From: Bacteroidota bacterium
Lineage (GTDB): Bacteria; Bacteroidota; Bacteroidia; Sphingobacteriales; Sphingobacteriaceae
Direction of reading: 5' to 3'
Assembly (NCBI GenBank): GCA_026224775.1
Contig: JAMFRP010000019.1
Coordinates: 417,712 to 481,711 of the forward strand
Length of the DNA: 64,000 bases
In this document: in pieces, positions 29,910-39,005 of the stretch
Layout: each line of letters opens with the position of its first letter
How positions within the stretch are numbered: the first letter of the stretch is position 1
The notes under the pieces: generated by a model
Database searches by the model: none
Seen by the model: only the letters and a program-made list of their open reading frames with translations
What the model was told of the DNA's origin: nothing
Made by a program: the position numbers and the translations under genes

Positions 29910-30089
29910 GGGAAATGAATTTTTTGGTTTATTGTAACTATTAATAAACAATATGGGGTAAAAGATGTTTGTGGCTGATTCTGCCTTTTTGTAATAATTA
30001 TGTCACATAAATTCGGCATCTCACGTTCTTTTTCTCCATTTTGAAATAAGCCGCGGTTTCAGTAATTTAAGGCAGATTAAAACTTGCGC

Positions 30090-31427
30090 ATGACTGAAGC
30101 CACAACCACGCAATTAAAACGAGTGTTAAAGCCCATACACTTGTGGGCCATAGCCGTTGGTTTAGTTATATCAGGTGAGTACTTTGGCTGGAATTACGGC
30201 TGGGGTGTATCGGGGACAATCGGGTTTTTGATCGCTACTGTCATCATTACGGTGATGTATATTACCTTCATCTTCAGTTATACTGAATTAACTACTGCCA
30301 TACCGCATGCAGGCGGTGCATTTGCCTACGCTTACCGGGCCATGGGGCCATTTGGCGGTTTGATAGCAGGTTATGCAACACTTATCGATTTTTTGTTTGC
30401 TACGCCTGCTATTGCGGCTGCATTGGGTAGTTATTTGCATTTTCTATATCCATCAATATCTATTATTCCATCAGCATTGTTTTTTAATGTGTTGTTTATC
30501 GGGATCAATGTATCCGGCATGAAAGAGTCCGCAGTGTTTTCTGTAGTGATCACTATACTGGCGGTTGCCGAGCTATTGTTATTTATGGGTGTTGTTAGTC
30601 CACATTTTAAAATGAGTAATTATTTAAGTCACCCCATGCCTTTTGGTTGGGGCGGTGTATTTGCGGCGTTGCCTTTTGCCGTTTGGTTTTATCTGGCGAT
30701 AGAAGGCGTAGCTATGGTTGCTGAAGAGGTTAAAGAACCTAAAAAGAATATACCCATAGGCTATATCTCTGGCTTAGTTACGCTGATATTTTTAACTTTT
30801 GGGGTGATGATATTCACGGGTGGAATTACCGACTGGCACCGGCTGAGCAACGTGCTTGACCCATTGCCGGAGTCGATAGCGATTGCTTTGGGCAAAGCCA
30901 ACGGGCTTACTAAAATATTTGCCAGTATAGGGTTATTTGGGTTGATAGCATCATTTCATGGTACTATACTGGCATCCTCAAGGCAGCTTTATGCTATGGC
31001 GAGGAGCGGTTATTTACCGAGGTTTTTATCTAAGCTAAATCAACGTTTTCAAACACCTTATTGGGCGCTGATTGCGGGTGGGGTGATTAGTATGATCGCT
31101 TTGTATTTTGATAACACGGCGGAGAATATCGTGATACTATCGGCAATGGGAGCAGTGTTTATGTATATGATGAGCATGATCAGTTTGTTTATACTCAGGA
31201 AAAAAGAACCTGACCTGGAGCGGCCATTCGCATCGCCTTTTTACCCGGTGTTTCCGGCGGTGGCATTAATTATATCAGCGGTATCGTTGTTCGCTATTAT
31301 TTATTATCATTTTACGGTGAGCCTGGTATTTTTCGCGTTTTTAATTGTAGCTAGTATCATTTTTGTGTTGATAGGAAAGCATAAAGTACAATTAGTAGAA
31401 GATAATATGATTGCACCTATTGTTTGA
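30090..31427 (+). CDS. eat: Ethanolamine permease (APC superfamily)
   Basis: Transporter of 445 aa with about twelve TM helices, start at the ATG at 30090. The N-terminal LKRVLKPIHLWAIAVGLVISGEYFGWNYGW and the AEEVKEPKKNIPIGY motif match ethanolamine permeases of the APC family. It is followed by eutB (45 bp) and eutC, so the assignment is well supported by context. No microcompartment genes and no regulator lie nearby, and I see no cobalamin riboswitch in the 180 bp upstream. Confidence 0.9.
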   Translation: MTEATTTQLKRVLKPIHLWAIAVGLVISGEYFGWNYGWGVSGTIGFLIATVIITVMYITFIFSYTELTTAIPHAGGAFAYAYRAMGPFGGLIAGYATLIDFLFATPAIAAALGSYLHFLYPSISIIPSALFFNVLFIGINVSGMKESAVFSVVITILAVAELLLFMGVVSPHFKMSNYLSHPMPFGWGGVFAALPFAVWFYLAIEGVAMVAEEVKEPKKNIPIGYISGLVTLIFLTFGVMIFTGGITDWHRLSNVLDPLPESIAIALGKANGLTKIFASIGLFGLIASFHGTILASSRQLYAMARSGYLPRFLSKLNQRFQTPYWALIAGGVISMIALYFDNTAENIVILSAMGAVFMYMMSMISLFILRKKEPDLERPFASPFYPVFPAVALIISAVSLFAIIYYHFTVSLVFFAFLIVASIIFVLIGKHKVQLVEDNMIAPIV

Positions 31428-31472
31428 ACCATGATTTACTTGATTTTAAGATTGCTTGATTAAATAAGGAAC

Positions 31473-32867
31473 ATGAGCTATCAAACCACCATCGGCGGAA
31501 AAGTTTGCAGGTTTGATGACCTGAAAACGCTGCTTGCTAAAGCTTCGCCCTTCCGAACGGGGGATGCGCTGGCTGGCTTATGTGCAGAGAGTTATGAGGA
31601 ACGGGTGGCAGCGCAGATCGCTTTGGCGGATGTATCATTGAAAGTGTTTTTAACAGAGTTGGTTATTCCTTATGAAAGTGATGAGGTTACAAGGCTGATC
31701 GTTGATAACCATAATGTAGCCGCCTTTAGCTTGATAAGCCATTTAACTGTTGGAGAGCTGCGTGATTGGCTATTAATGGATGAAACAACCACATCAACCG
31801 TAAAAAGCATTGAGGCTGGATTAACGCCAGAGATGGTTGCTGCTGTATCCAAAATAATGCGGAACCAGGACCTTATCGCGGTAGCAAAAAAATGTGAGGT
31901 GGTTACCAAATTTCGCAATACTATTGGTTTAAAAGGACATTTTGCAACACGCCTGCAACCTAATCACCCGACAGATGACCCTAAAGGAGTTGCGGCCAGT
32001 ATTATTGAAGGTTTGCTTTATGGCAGCGGCGATGCTTGTATCGGCATCAATCCGGCTACTGATAGCCCAAGCCATGTGATGAGTTTGTTGCGAATGATAG
32101 ATCAGCTTAGGCAGCAGTTTGATATTCCCATACAGTCGTGCGTGTTAAGCCATATCACCACAACACTTGAACTCATTAATAAAAACAAAGAAGCTCCTGT
32201 TGATTTGTGCTTCCAATCCATAGGAGGGTCGGAATTAACAAATACCAGTTTTGGAATAAGTTTAGCATTGATCGAGGAAGCTTATCTGGCCACTTTATCA
32301 TTAAACCGTGGTACTATAGGTGAAAATGTAATGTATTTTGAAACCGGGCAAGGAAGCGCACTATCAGCCAATGCGCATCATGGGGTTGATCAACAAACAT
32401 GTGAGGCAAGAGCTTATGCTATTGCGCGCAAATTCAAGCCTTTATTGGTAAACTCGGTAGTGGGGTTTATTGGCCCGGAGTATTTGTATGATGGCAAGCA
32501 AATCATCCGGGCAGCGCTGGAAGATCATTTTTGCGCTAAGTTATTGGGCTTGCCAATGGGTGTGGATGTTTGCTATACTAACCATGCTGAGGCCGATCAG
32601 GATGATATGGATAATTTAATGACCTTATTAGGGGTAGCAGGTTGTAACTTTATCATGGGGATACCCGGATCGGATGATATTATGTTGAATTACCAATCCA
32701 CCTCTTTTCATGATGCTTTGTATTTAAGAAAGGTGCTGGGACTAAAGGCTGCTCCGGAGTTTGAAGCCTGGCTAACAAAACAGGGAATTGTGGATGCCAA
32801 GGGGCAATTAACTTCAACTAATCAAGTTGATTTGTATAATCATTTCGGATCATTATGGATAAAGTGA
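31473..32867 (+). CDS. eutB: Ethanolamine ammonia-lyase large subunit
   Basis: Catalytic subunit of 464 aa of the adenosylcobalamin-dependent enzyme that converts ethanolamine to acetaldehyde and ammonia. The TIM-barrel family features are clear: GLKGHFATRLQPNHPTDDP, YGSGDACIGINPATDS, YFETGQGSALSANAHHGVDQQT and GVDVCYTNHAEADQDD. Length is normal for EutB. It overlaps eutC by 13 bp, ensuring balanced subunits. No EutA reactivase gene is present in the window. Confidence 0.95.
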   Translation: MSYQTTIGGKVCRFDDLKTLLAKASPFRTGDALAGLCAESYEERVAAQIALADVSLKVFLTELVIPYESDEVTRLIVDNHNVAAFSLISHLTVGELRDWLLMDETTTSTVKSIEAGLTPEMVAAVSKIMRNQDLIAVAKKCEVVTKFRNTIGLKGHFATRLQPNHPTDDPKGVAASIIEGLLYGSGDACIGINPATDSPSHVMSLLRMIDQLRQQFDIPIQSCVLSHITTTLELINKNKEAPVDLCFQSIGGSELTNTSFGISLALIEEAYLATLSLNRGTIGENVMYFETGQGSALSANAHHGVDQQTCEARAYAIARKFKPLLVNSVVGFIGPEYLYDGKQIIRAALEDHFCAKLLGLPMGVDVCYTNHAEADQDDMDNLMTLLGVAGCNFIMGIPGSDDIMLNYQSTSFHDALYLRKVLGLKAAPEFEAWLTKQGIVDAKGQLTSTNQVDLYNHFGSLWIK

Positions 32868-33619
32868 TCAAAGATATGCCGAATGCGGATGGTCCGTTAA
32901 ATCCCTTAAAGGAGTTTACAGCTGCGCGTATTGGAATTGGACGGACGGGTACCAGTATTCCTACCAAACAGTCGTTAGCGTTTAAACTGGCACATGCTCA
33001 TGCCCGGGATGCTGTTTATTCCCGATTGAGCATTGATTTGTTGTCAGAAAATATTAAGCAATTCAATCTTCCGGTTATCGTATTACATAGCAAAGCGGGC
33101 GACCGGGCAGAGTACCTGCAGCGGCCGGATCTCGGTAGGAAATTAAAAAAATCATCCGTAAACCAGTTGAAGGAGCATGCCAGTGATTATGATGTATCGA
33201 TTATCATAGCTGACGGGCTTTCCGCATCGGCTATTAATGAAAATGTTATTGGTTTGTTGCATGCGCTGATACCATTGTTTATGGCTGCTAAGTTGAAATT
33301 GGCGCCAATTTGTTTCGTAGAACAAGGAAGGGTAGCTGTAAGTGATAAAATAGCACATTTATTAAGTGCAAAACTGTCCATTATACTAATTGGGGAACGA
33401 CCAGGATTGAGTTCGGCTGATAGCATTGGCGCTTATTTAACGTATGATCCCAAACCCGGTTTAACGGATGAATCGCGCAATTGTATATCCAATATCCGCC
33501 CGCAAGGATTACCGTTTAAGCCTGCCGCTGAAAAGATATTTTACCTGGTGCAGGAAGCTTTTAGAATGAGGCTTTCCGGCGTTGGATTAAAAGACAACCA
33601 GGGATTGATTGGGCATTAA
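32855..33619 (+). CDS. eutC: Ethanolamine ammonia-lyase small subunit
   Basis: Protein of 254 aa that completes the B12-binding site of ethanolamine ammonia-lyase. Conserved elements: TAARIGIGRTGTSIPTKQSLAFKLAHAHARDAV near the N-terminus, IIADGLSASAINEN, and LIGERPGLSSADSIGAYLTYDPKPG. The last stop base (33619) directly abuts the convergent DUF4251 gene, with no room for a terminator hairpin between them. Confidence 0.95.
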   Translation: MDKVIKDMPNADGPLNPLKEFTAARIGIGRTGTSIPTKQSLAFKLAHAHARDAVYSRLSIDLLSENIKQFNLPVIVLHSKAGDRAEYLQRPDLGRKLKKSSVNQLKEHASDYDVSIIIADGLSASAINENVIGLLHALIPLFMAAKLKLAPICFVEQGRVAVSDKIAHLLSAKLSIILIGERPGLSSADSIGAYLTYDPKPGLTDESRNCISNIRPQGLPFKPAAEKIFYLVQEAFRMRLSGVGLKDNQGLIGH

Positions 33620-34123
33620 TTACTTGTCGTCATCTTTAATATACCCTTGAAAGCTAATTGCATCGCGTGAATTGCTTGTAGCCTGCAACGTAGCTGATCC
33701 GTTTGCGAATACATCTAAGAGGAGTTTTTGAGTTCGCCTAACATCGTGTAGTACAATGGTAATTGACCAGCCGCCCTTTTTCTTTTCGACTATTTTATAG
33801 TCAAATTTGGTTGATGTGAATTTTATTCCTTCGTCAGTCGAATTGTAGGGCACGTCCATATAAGCACGGCCAAAATAGGGGAGGTATGCTATTACAGAAT
33901 CCTTCTTTACATGCAGGTCGTATTCAGAAGTCAGGTATTTCTGGGTACCACGCAAGGGTTGCGCATATTGCGCTATGAAGATATATTTTTGATTGTCTAT
34001 TTTATGTTTAATTGAGGCTGCTTTTTCCTGAGCCTTAATCTGCTTGGCAGTTTGCTGTGCGTTTGCATTTACAATAATCAACATTAAAAAAAAAGTTAAT
34101 GATATTTTAAGCGGGGTTTTCAT
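33620..34123 (-). CDS. Secreted DUF4251-family protein
   Basis: Protein of 167 aa with a signal peptide (MKTPLKISLTFFLMLIIVNANAQ) followed by a Lys/Gln-rich helix and a beta-rich domain containing VIAYLPYFGRAYMDVPYN, which is the DUF4251 signature, and FQGYIK near the end. Bacteroidota-specific family of unknown function, probably periplasmic. Convergent with eutC without spacing. Confidence 0.85.
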   Translation of the reverse strand: MKTPLKISLTFFLMLIIVNANAQQTAKQIKAQEKAASIKHKIDNQKYIFIAQYAQPLRGTQKYLTSEYDLHVKKDSVIAYLPYFGRAYMDVPYNSTDEGIKFTSTKFDYKIVEKKKGGWSITIVLHDVRRTQKLLLDVFANGSATLQATSNSRDAISFQGYIKDDDK

Positions 34124-34250
34124 AAGATATTGATTTAGAGGTTAACGGAGATAGGTTTAATGATAATATAAAGTTAGGAAAATATTATTTGTTTGGTGTG
34201 AATGATAATTTTTGTTGGTGAGGACACCAATAAAGGGGATGAACGTTTTT

Positions 34251-34329
34251 GTCATTGCGAGGAACGAAGCAATCGCACGGAGAAAAGCGAATATGCAAAG
34301 TTCGCGATTGCTTCGTTCCTCGCAATGAC
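34251..34329. repeat. Palindromic repeat, family A, copy 2
   Basis: 79-bp element with arms GTCATTGCGAGGAACGAAGC and its complement around a 20-30-bp non-palindromic centre. Confidence 0.9.
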
Positions 34330-34496
34330 ATGGTGGAGGGAATAGCTGCTTAAATGATTCATTGTTGCGTTAGTGATAGGAGCGGATACCGGCTTTTGGC
34401 TAAGGCCTGTGTAGTATGAACGCCTGTCTGCCGGGAGGGATAGCATGGGCCGGAGGCAACGCCCAATAACATATTTAAGACTTTTTCGCGCTTCGT

Positions 34497-34642
34497 TGAC
34501 TCACCCGGTCTTGCTTCGCCCGACCACCCTCTCTTCGCCTGCGGCGGAAAGAGGGAAAGAAATAAAGAAGTTTTTCCCCCTCTTTTCCGTAAAGCGGAAG
34601 AAAGGGGAGGTTGAGCGGCTGAGCGAAAACCGGGTGAGTTAT
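34497..34642. repeat. Long palindromic repeat, family C, copy 1
   Basis: About 146-bp inverted repeat: left arm starts TGACTCACCCGGTCTTGCTT and contains ACCACCCTCTCTTCGCC; right arm ends GCGAAAACCGGGTGAGTTA. A single-arm relative lies at 37121-37180. A short open frame across it is not a gene. Confidence 0.8.
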
Positions 34643-34649
34643 CTACAAG

Positions 34650-34690
34650 TGTAAACTACTTTACAGATTCTTCGCTGCGCTCAGAATGAC
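34650..34690. repeat. Family B repeat, half copy 2
   Basis: Single arm TAAACTACTTTACAGATTCT TCGCTGCGCTCAGAATGAC, matching the right half of the elements at 25927 and 34714. Confidence 0.75.
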
Positions 34691-34713
34691 AAAGGTGGTT
34701 TTATAAATAAGAT

Positions 34714-34787
34714 TGTCATGCTGAGGAACGAAGCATCTGTACTGGTGTAAACTACTTTATAGATTCTTCGCTACACTCAGAATGACA
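34714..34787. repeat. Palindromic repeat, family B, copy 3 (hybrid arm)
   Basis: Right arm is family B (GATTCTTCGCTACACTCAGA), but the left arm TGTCATGCTGAGGAACGAAG carries a family A-like GGAACGAAGC core, suggesting the two families are related. Part of the 34124-34859 repeat island. Confidence 0.75.
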
Positions 34788-34816
34788 AGGGGAGATAGTA
34801 TAGGGTGGTAAACAAA

Positions 34817-34840
34817 AAAAGCCACCTTTTGGGCGGCTTT
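34817..34840 (-). terminator. Terminator of htpG
   Basis: Imperfect stem AAAGCCACC/GGGCGGCTTT preceded on the plus strand by seven A, which becomes a T run on the minus-strand transcript, 20 bp past the htpG stop. Confidence 0.85.
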
Positions 34841-34859
34841 TCATAAACTTATTTAAAAC

Positions 34860-36743
34860 TTAAATCAAATTAACACTTCTGTTTACAAACTCGGTTAAGT
34901 CGGCGCCTTTTAACAGACCTTGAGATAATAGAGCCAGATCAAAAGCTTGTTTGGCTAAAGTTGCCTGGGCATCTTCATTATCGTCCTGCAAAATGCGGCT
35001 GATGAGTTTGTGGTTGCCGTTAACTACTACTTTGTAATTATCGGGCATGCTGCCATAAAAGCTCATACCGCCGCCCATGGCTGCCATATCTTTCATACGG
35101 CGCATAAACTCATCCATGGTAACTGTTACAGGTAGCTCGTCAGGGTTAAGGCTTTCCAGCTCAACTTTGTAGGCTGGTTTGTTGATGGCTTTATCGAATA
35201 TGGCTTTTACCCTGGTGATCTGCTCTTCGGTTAAAACTGATTCAGGATTTTCATCCTTCGCGATTAATTTGTCAGCAACATCAGCGTCAACGCGCTTCAG
35301 AGATGTTTTTTCCAGCTTCTGCTCTAACTGACTGATAAAGTGTGTGTCGATAGGAGAATCCATCAATAATACATCATACCCTTTTTTATTGGCCGATTGG
35401 ATGAAGGCGTCCTGTTTAGATGGATCGTTGGTGTAGATATAAACTAACCTGCCGTCTTTATCAGTTTGAACAGGTTCAACTTTTTCTTTGTATTCCTCTA
35501 AAGTGAAGTTTTGTTTAGTGGTGTTGGTCAGCAAAACAAAATCTTTTGCCTTATCATAAAACTTGTCTTCGCTGATCATGCCGTATTTTACAAATACGCC
35601 GATATCACTCCATTTTTCTTCAAAGCCGGAGCGGTCATTTTTGAAAAGCTCAGCCAGTTTATCAGCCACTTTTTTGGTAATGTAACTATTGATCTTCTTA
35701 ACGTTATGATCGGCCTGTAAAAAGCTGCGTGATACGTTCAATGGAATATCCGGTGAATCAATAACGCCATGTAACAGCATCAGGAATTCAGGTACAATAT
35801 CCTTTACCTCATCGGTAATAAATACCTGGCGAGAGAATAGTTTTATCTTGTTTTTCTGTACTTCGAAGTCGTTTTTCAGCTTAGGGAAGTAAAGTACGCC
35901 GGTTAAGTTGAAAGGGTAATCGACATTCAGGTGGATCCAGAACAAAGGATCTTCGCTGAATGGATAAAGTTCTTTGTAGAAGTTCAGGTAATCTTCATCC
36001 TTTAATTCAGATGGAGCTTTAGTCCAAATAGGGGTGGTATCATTGATGATATTATCAACCTCAACTGATTTGTATTTTGGTTTGCCCTCTTCATCAACAC
36101 CGTCTTCTTCCTCTTCGGTAGTAGTGCCAAATTTGATTGGTACAGGTAAGAATTTGCAGTACTTATCCAGTATTTCCTGTAGTTTTTGTTTGTTTAAAAA
36201 CTCTTCAGATTCGCTGTTGATGTATAAAGTAATTTCAGTACCGCGTTCTGCCAAAGTGCCTTCGCCAATTTCAAATTCGGTGCTGCCATCGCATACCCAG
36301 TAAGCAGGCTCTGCGCCATCCTGGTAGCTTAAAGTTTGAATTTCAACCTTATCAGCAACCATAAATGCAGAGTAAAAGCCTAAACCAAAGCGTCCAATAA
36401 TTTCATTGGCATCTTTAGCTTCCTTAAATTTCTCCATAAACTCGGTAGCGCCCGAGAAAGCTATTTGATTAATATATTTTTTAATCTCATCGGCTGTCAT
36501 ACCCAAGCCGTTGTCGCTAATGGTGATTGTCTTTTTGTCTGCATCGAAAGCAACTTCAACACGCAGGTTGCCAAGCTCACCGTTGTACTGGCCTAATGAG
36601 GCTAAGCGCTTGATCTTTTGGGTAGCATCAACCGCGTTTGACACCAGCTCGCGCAAAAATATCTCATTATCTGAGTATAAGAACTTCTTAATTATCGGGA
36701 AAATGTTCTCGGTATGTATCGAGATCGTTCCTTTTTCTTGCAT
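34860..36743 (-). CDS. htpG: Molecular chaperone HtpG (Hsp90)
   Basis: Hsp90-family ATPase of 627 aa. The GHKL ATP-binding domain shows ELVSNAVDATQK (about 34-45), DNGLGM and GRFGLGFYSAFMVAD; the middle domain has LPLNVSRS-like IPLNVSRSFLQ, and the C-terminal dimerisation domain ends the protein. Acidic insert TTEEEEDGVDEEGKPK near residue 207-222 resembles a short linker. Start chosen at ATG 36743 (MQEKGTISIHTENIFP), standard for the family. Confidence 0.96.
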   Translation of the reverse strand: MQEKGTISIHTENIFPIIKKFLYSDNEIFLRELVSNAVDATQKIKRLASLGQYNGELGNLRVEVAFDADKKTITISDNGLGMTADEIKKYINQIAFSGATEFMEKFKEAKDANEIIGRFGLGFYSAFMVADKVEIQTLSYQDGAEPAYWVCDGSTEFEIGEGTLAERGTEITLYINSESEEFLNKQKLQEILDKYCKFLPVPIKFGTTTEEEEDGVDEEGKPKYKSVEVDNIINDTTPIWTKAPSELKDEDYLNFYKELYPFSEDPLFWIHLNVDYPFNLTGVLYFPKLKNDFEVQKNKIKLFSRQVFITDEVKDIVPEFLMLLHGVIDSPDIPLNVSRSFLQADHNVKKINSYITKKVADKLAELFKNDRSGFEEKWSDIGVFVKYGMISEDKFYDKAKDFVLLTNTTKQNFTLEEYKEKVEPVQTDKDGRLVYIYTNDPSKQDAFIQSANKKGYDVLLMDSPIDTHFISQLEQKLEKTSLKRVDADVADKLIAKDENPESVLTEEQITRVKAIFDKAINKPAYKVELESLNPDELPVTVTMDEFMRRMKDMAAMGGGMSFYGSMPDNYKVVVNGNHKLISRILQDDNEDAQATLAKQAFDLALLSQGLLKGADLTEFVNRSVNLI

Positions 36744-37203
36744 AGTATTTTCTGTAAATTGTTTATTAATGATTGTTACTGGTACACATCAATGCCTGTT
36801 CCAAAAGGGTGGAGCTTGTCAAATTGGCAGTAGGAGGAAATGCATCAACTTGAAACAAGTTTGGCTGGTATTGGCGTGTTTTCGTGATCTAAAAGCTATG
36901 AAAACTAATGATTTTTGATTGAAAAATGGCCAAAACGAACAAAAAATCATGTTTTTTGAACCGTTTTTAGGGCTAAAATAGGCGTTTTTTGGTCAAAAAT
37001 GACTTTGAAAGTGATGTAAAAACAATGTTTTTAGGATCGTTTTGGTGGTTTTTAGGGCTTAAAGTGTACCAAGTGTATCACGGTGTTTCATCTGTTCCGT
37101 GGTACGGTTGGGCGCAGAGCTGACTCACCCGGTCTTCGCTTCGCTCGACCACCCTCTCTTCCGCAAGCGGAAAAGAGGGAATTGGAAGATGATATTCTAG
37201 GGA
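36744..37203. other. Intergenic region htpG-fabF
   Basis: 460 bp. AT-rich with recurring GTTTTT and AGGGCT words, so possibly degenerate repeats, then a family C repeat arm at 37121-37180. The plus-strand open frame running in from htpG is antisense and not credible. No CIRCE element seen. Confidence 0.5.
37121..37180. repeat. Family C repeat, single arm, copy 2
   Basis: TGACTCACCCGGTCTTCGCT followed by CGACCACCCTCTCTTCCGC, nearly the same as the left arm at 34497. It contains its own small hairpin CTCTCTTCCGC/GCGGAAAAGAG. Confidence 0.7.
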
Positions 37204-38448
37204 TTAAATCTTCTTAAACACTACAATACCATTATGGCCACCAAAGCCAAATGTATTGCTCATGGCTACGTTTACTTTATGTTCAATGGAATGGTTGGGT
37301 ACTAAATTTAAGTAGTCAGGAAACGCGGGGTCAAGTTCACCTGTATTTATGGTTGGTGGCAATACCTGATTTTCTATCGCCAGTAGACAAATAATAGCTT
37401 CAATAGCTCCCGCCGCACCTAAAAGGTGGCCCGTCATTGATTTGGTTGCACCTATTTGCATAGTGTTAGGCCCTGTGCCTGTTAATGATGTTACCGCTTT
37501 AAGTTCGGATAGATCACCTACCGGGGTTGATGTGGCATGCATGTTTAAATAATCAACATCAGCCATGGTTATCCCGGCTTCTTTAAGTGCCAGCTGCATA
37601 GCCTTTGCCGCGCCCAATCCTTCGGGGTGGGTTGAGGTCATGTGGTAGGCATCTGCCGTCATTGCTGCGCCGGTTAGTTCGGCATATATTTTCGCGCCAC
37701 GCTTTACGGCGTGTTCATAATCTTCTAAAACTAATGCACCTGCACCTTCGCCCATAACAAAACCATCCCGGTCAATATCAAATGGCCTTGATGCACCTTG
37801 CGGATCATCGTTACGCGCCGACATTGCCTTCATGGCACTGAAACCACCGATAGAAGCTTCAACAATTGGTGCTTCTGATCCACCGGTAATAACAATTTTA
37901 GCTTTACCCAAACGGATGTAGTTAAACGCATCCATTATAGCAGTATTAGAGGTGGCACATGCTGAAACAGCAGTGTAATTGATACCCATATAGCCGTGGC
38001 GCAAGGAAATCATTCCTGAAGCCATGTTGCTTAAAAATTTAGGTACAAAGAAGGGGCTATAACGCGGGCTGCCATTACCTTTCGCGTACTCTGTAACTTG
38101 TTGTTCAAAGGTTTCCATGCCACCCTGACCCGTTCCCCAGATTACACCTACCTCAAATGGGTCCATTTTTGAGAAATCAAAACCTGAATCCTTTATTGCT
38201 TCATCAGATGCTACTATGGCATATTGCGTAAAGGAATCGGTACGCTTAATGTCGGCCCTATCCAAATGTGCGGCAGGGTTAAAATCCTTCAGTTCACAAG
38301 CGAATTGTGTACGAAATAAAGATGGATCGAAGCGTGTAATACGGTTCGCACCGCTTTTGCCGGCTAAGGCATTTTCCCAAAATGATTTTATATCGTTCCC
38401 TATCGGAGTTAAAGCGCCTATGCCTGTTACAACAACTCTATTCAGCAT
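37204..38448 (-). CDS. fabF: Beta-ketoacyl-ACP synthase II (FabF type)
   Basis: Condensing enzyme of 414 aa elongating acyl-ACP in fatty-acid synthesis. Catalytic triad in place: C164 (SACATSN), H304 (NMHATSTPVGD) and H341 (SMTGHLLGAAG) with K336. No acpP, fabG or fabD gene is adjacent, so this is likely a stand-alone or second copy; a specialised chain-length role (for example iso-branched sphingolipid precursors) is possible but not shown. Single gene, minus strand. Confidence 0.92.
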   Translation of the reverse strand: MLNRVVVTGIGALTPIGNDIKSFWENALAGKSGANRITRFDPSLFRTQFACELKDFNPAAHLDRADIKRTDSFTQYAIVASDEAIKDSGFDFSKMDPFEVGVIWGTGQGGMETFEQQVTEYAKGNGSPRYSPFFVPKFLSNMASGMISLRHGYMGINYTAVSACATSNTAIMDAFNYIRLGKAKIVITGGSEAPIVEASIGGFSAMKAMSARNDDPQGASRPFDIDRDGFVMGEGAGALVLEDYEHAVKRGAKIYAELTGAAMTADAYHMTSTHPEGLGAAKAMQLALKEAGITMADVDYLNMHATSTPVGDLSELKAVTSLTGTGPNTMQIGATKSMTGHLLGAAGAIEAIICLLAIENQVLPPTINTGELDPAFPDYLNLVPNHSIEHKVNVAMSNTFGFGGHNGIVVFKKI

Positions 38449-38538
38449 TATAATTATAATAAATGATCACAAAATTAAATAAAATATACCAAATGGTATT
38501 ATTCTATTCACTTGCAAAGGTAAAATTTATATTAATAT

Positions 38539-38961
38539 TTAGGCCTCTCCCCAGGCAGTAATTACCAAGCTGCGATTACCACCGTAATTGCGATGCTCGC
38601 ACAAATAAATGCCCTGCCACGTACCTAAAGCTAACCTTCCGTTGTGGATTGGGATAGTTACTGAGCTACCCAACATTGCGGCTTTAAGGTGCGCAGGCAT
38701 ATCGTCGGGGCCTTCATCGTCGTGCTGGTATTCAGGGTCATTCTCGGGTGCGATTTTATTGAAATACATTTCAATATCTTTCCTAACGGTAGGATCTGCA
38801 TTCTCATTTATGGTGAGTGATGCTGATGTATGCTGAATAAACACTTGCAAAATACCTGCCTTAAATTCGCTGATCTGCGGTAAAGCATTTACCACCTCAG
38901 CGGTAATGATATGAAAGCCCCGCCTTTTTTGTAGGGTGAGCATTTGCTGGTACATTTTCAT
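38539..38961 (-). CDS. YjbQ-family protein (UPF0047)
   Basis: Protein of 140 aa from ATG 38961 (MKMYQQ; a TTG two codons earlier is possible). Family motifs: QHTSASLTINENADPTV, the acidic HDDEGPDDMPAHLKAAMLGSS, and LGTWQGIYLCEHR. UPF0047 proteins bind metal and have been reported with weak thiamine-phosphate synthase activity; the physiological role is unclear. About 45 bp downstream of lysC in the same direction. Confidence 0.92.
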   Translation of the reverse strand: MKMYQQMLTLQKRRGFHIITAEVVNALPQISEFKAGILQVFIQHTSASLTINENADPTVRKDIEMYFNKIAPENDPEYQHDDEGPDDMPAHLKAAMLGSSVTIPIHNGRLALGTWQGIYLCEHRNYGGNRSLVITAWGEA

Positions 38962-39005
38962 AAACAATTAACGTTTGGATTGACGAAAAAGTTCAAGTAC
39001 TGATG

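Noticed and set aside
29952..30089. Cobalamin riboswitch before the ethanolamine operon
   Set aside because: Region too short and no B12-box-like sequence seen.
34445..34654. 69-aa open frame in the repeat island
   Set aside because: Translated family C palindrome, Arg/Pro/Ser-rich, no family.
36511..36918. 135-aa open frame on the plus strand across the htpG start
   Set aside because: Antisense to the conserved N-terminus of HtpG; no recognisable protein character.
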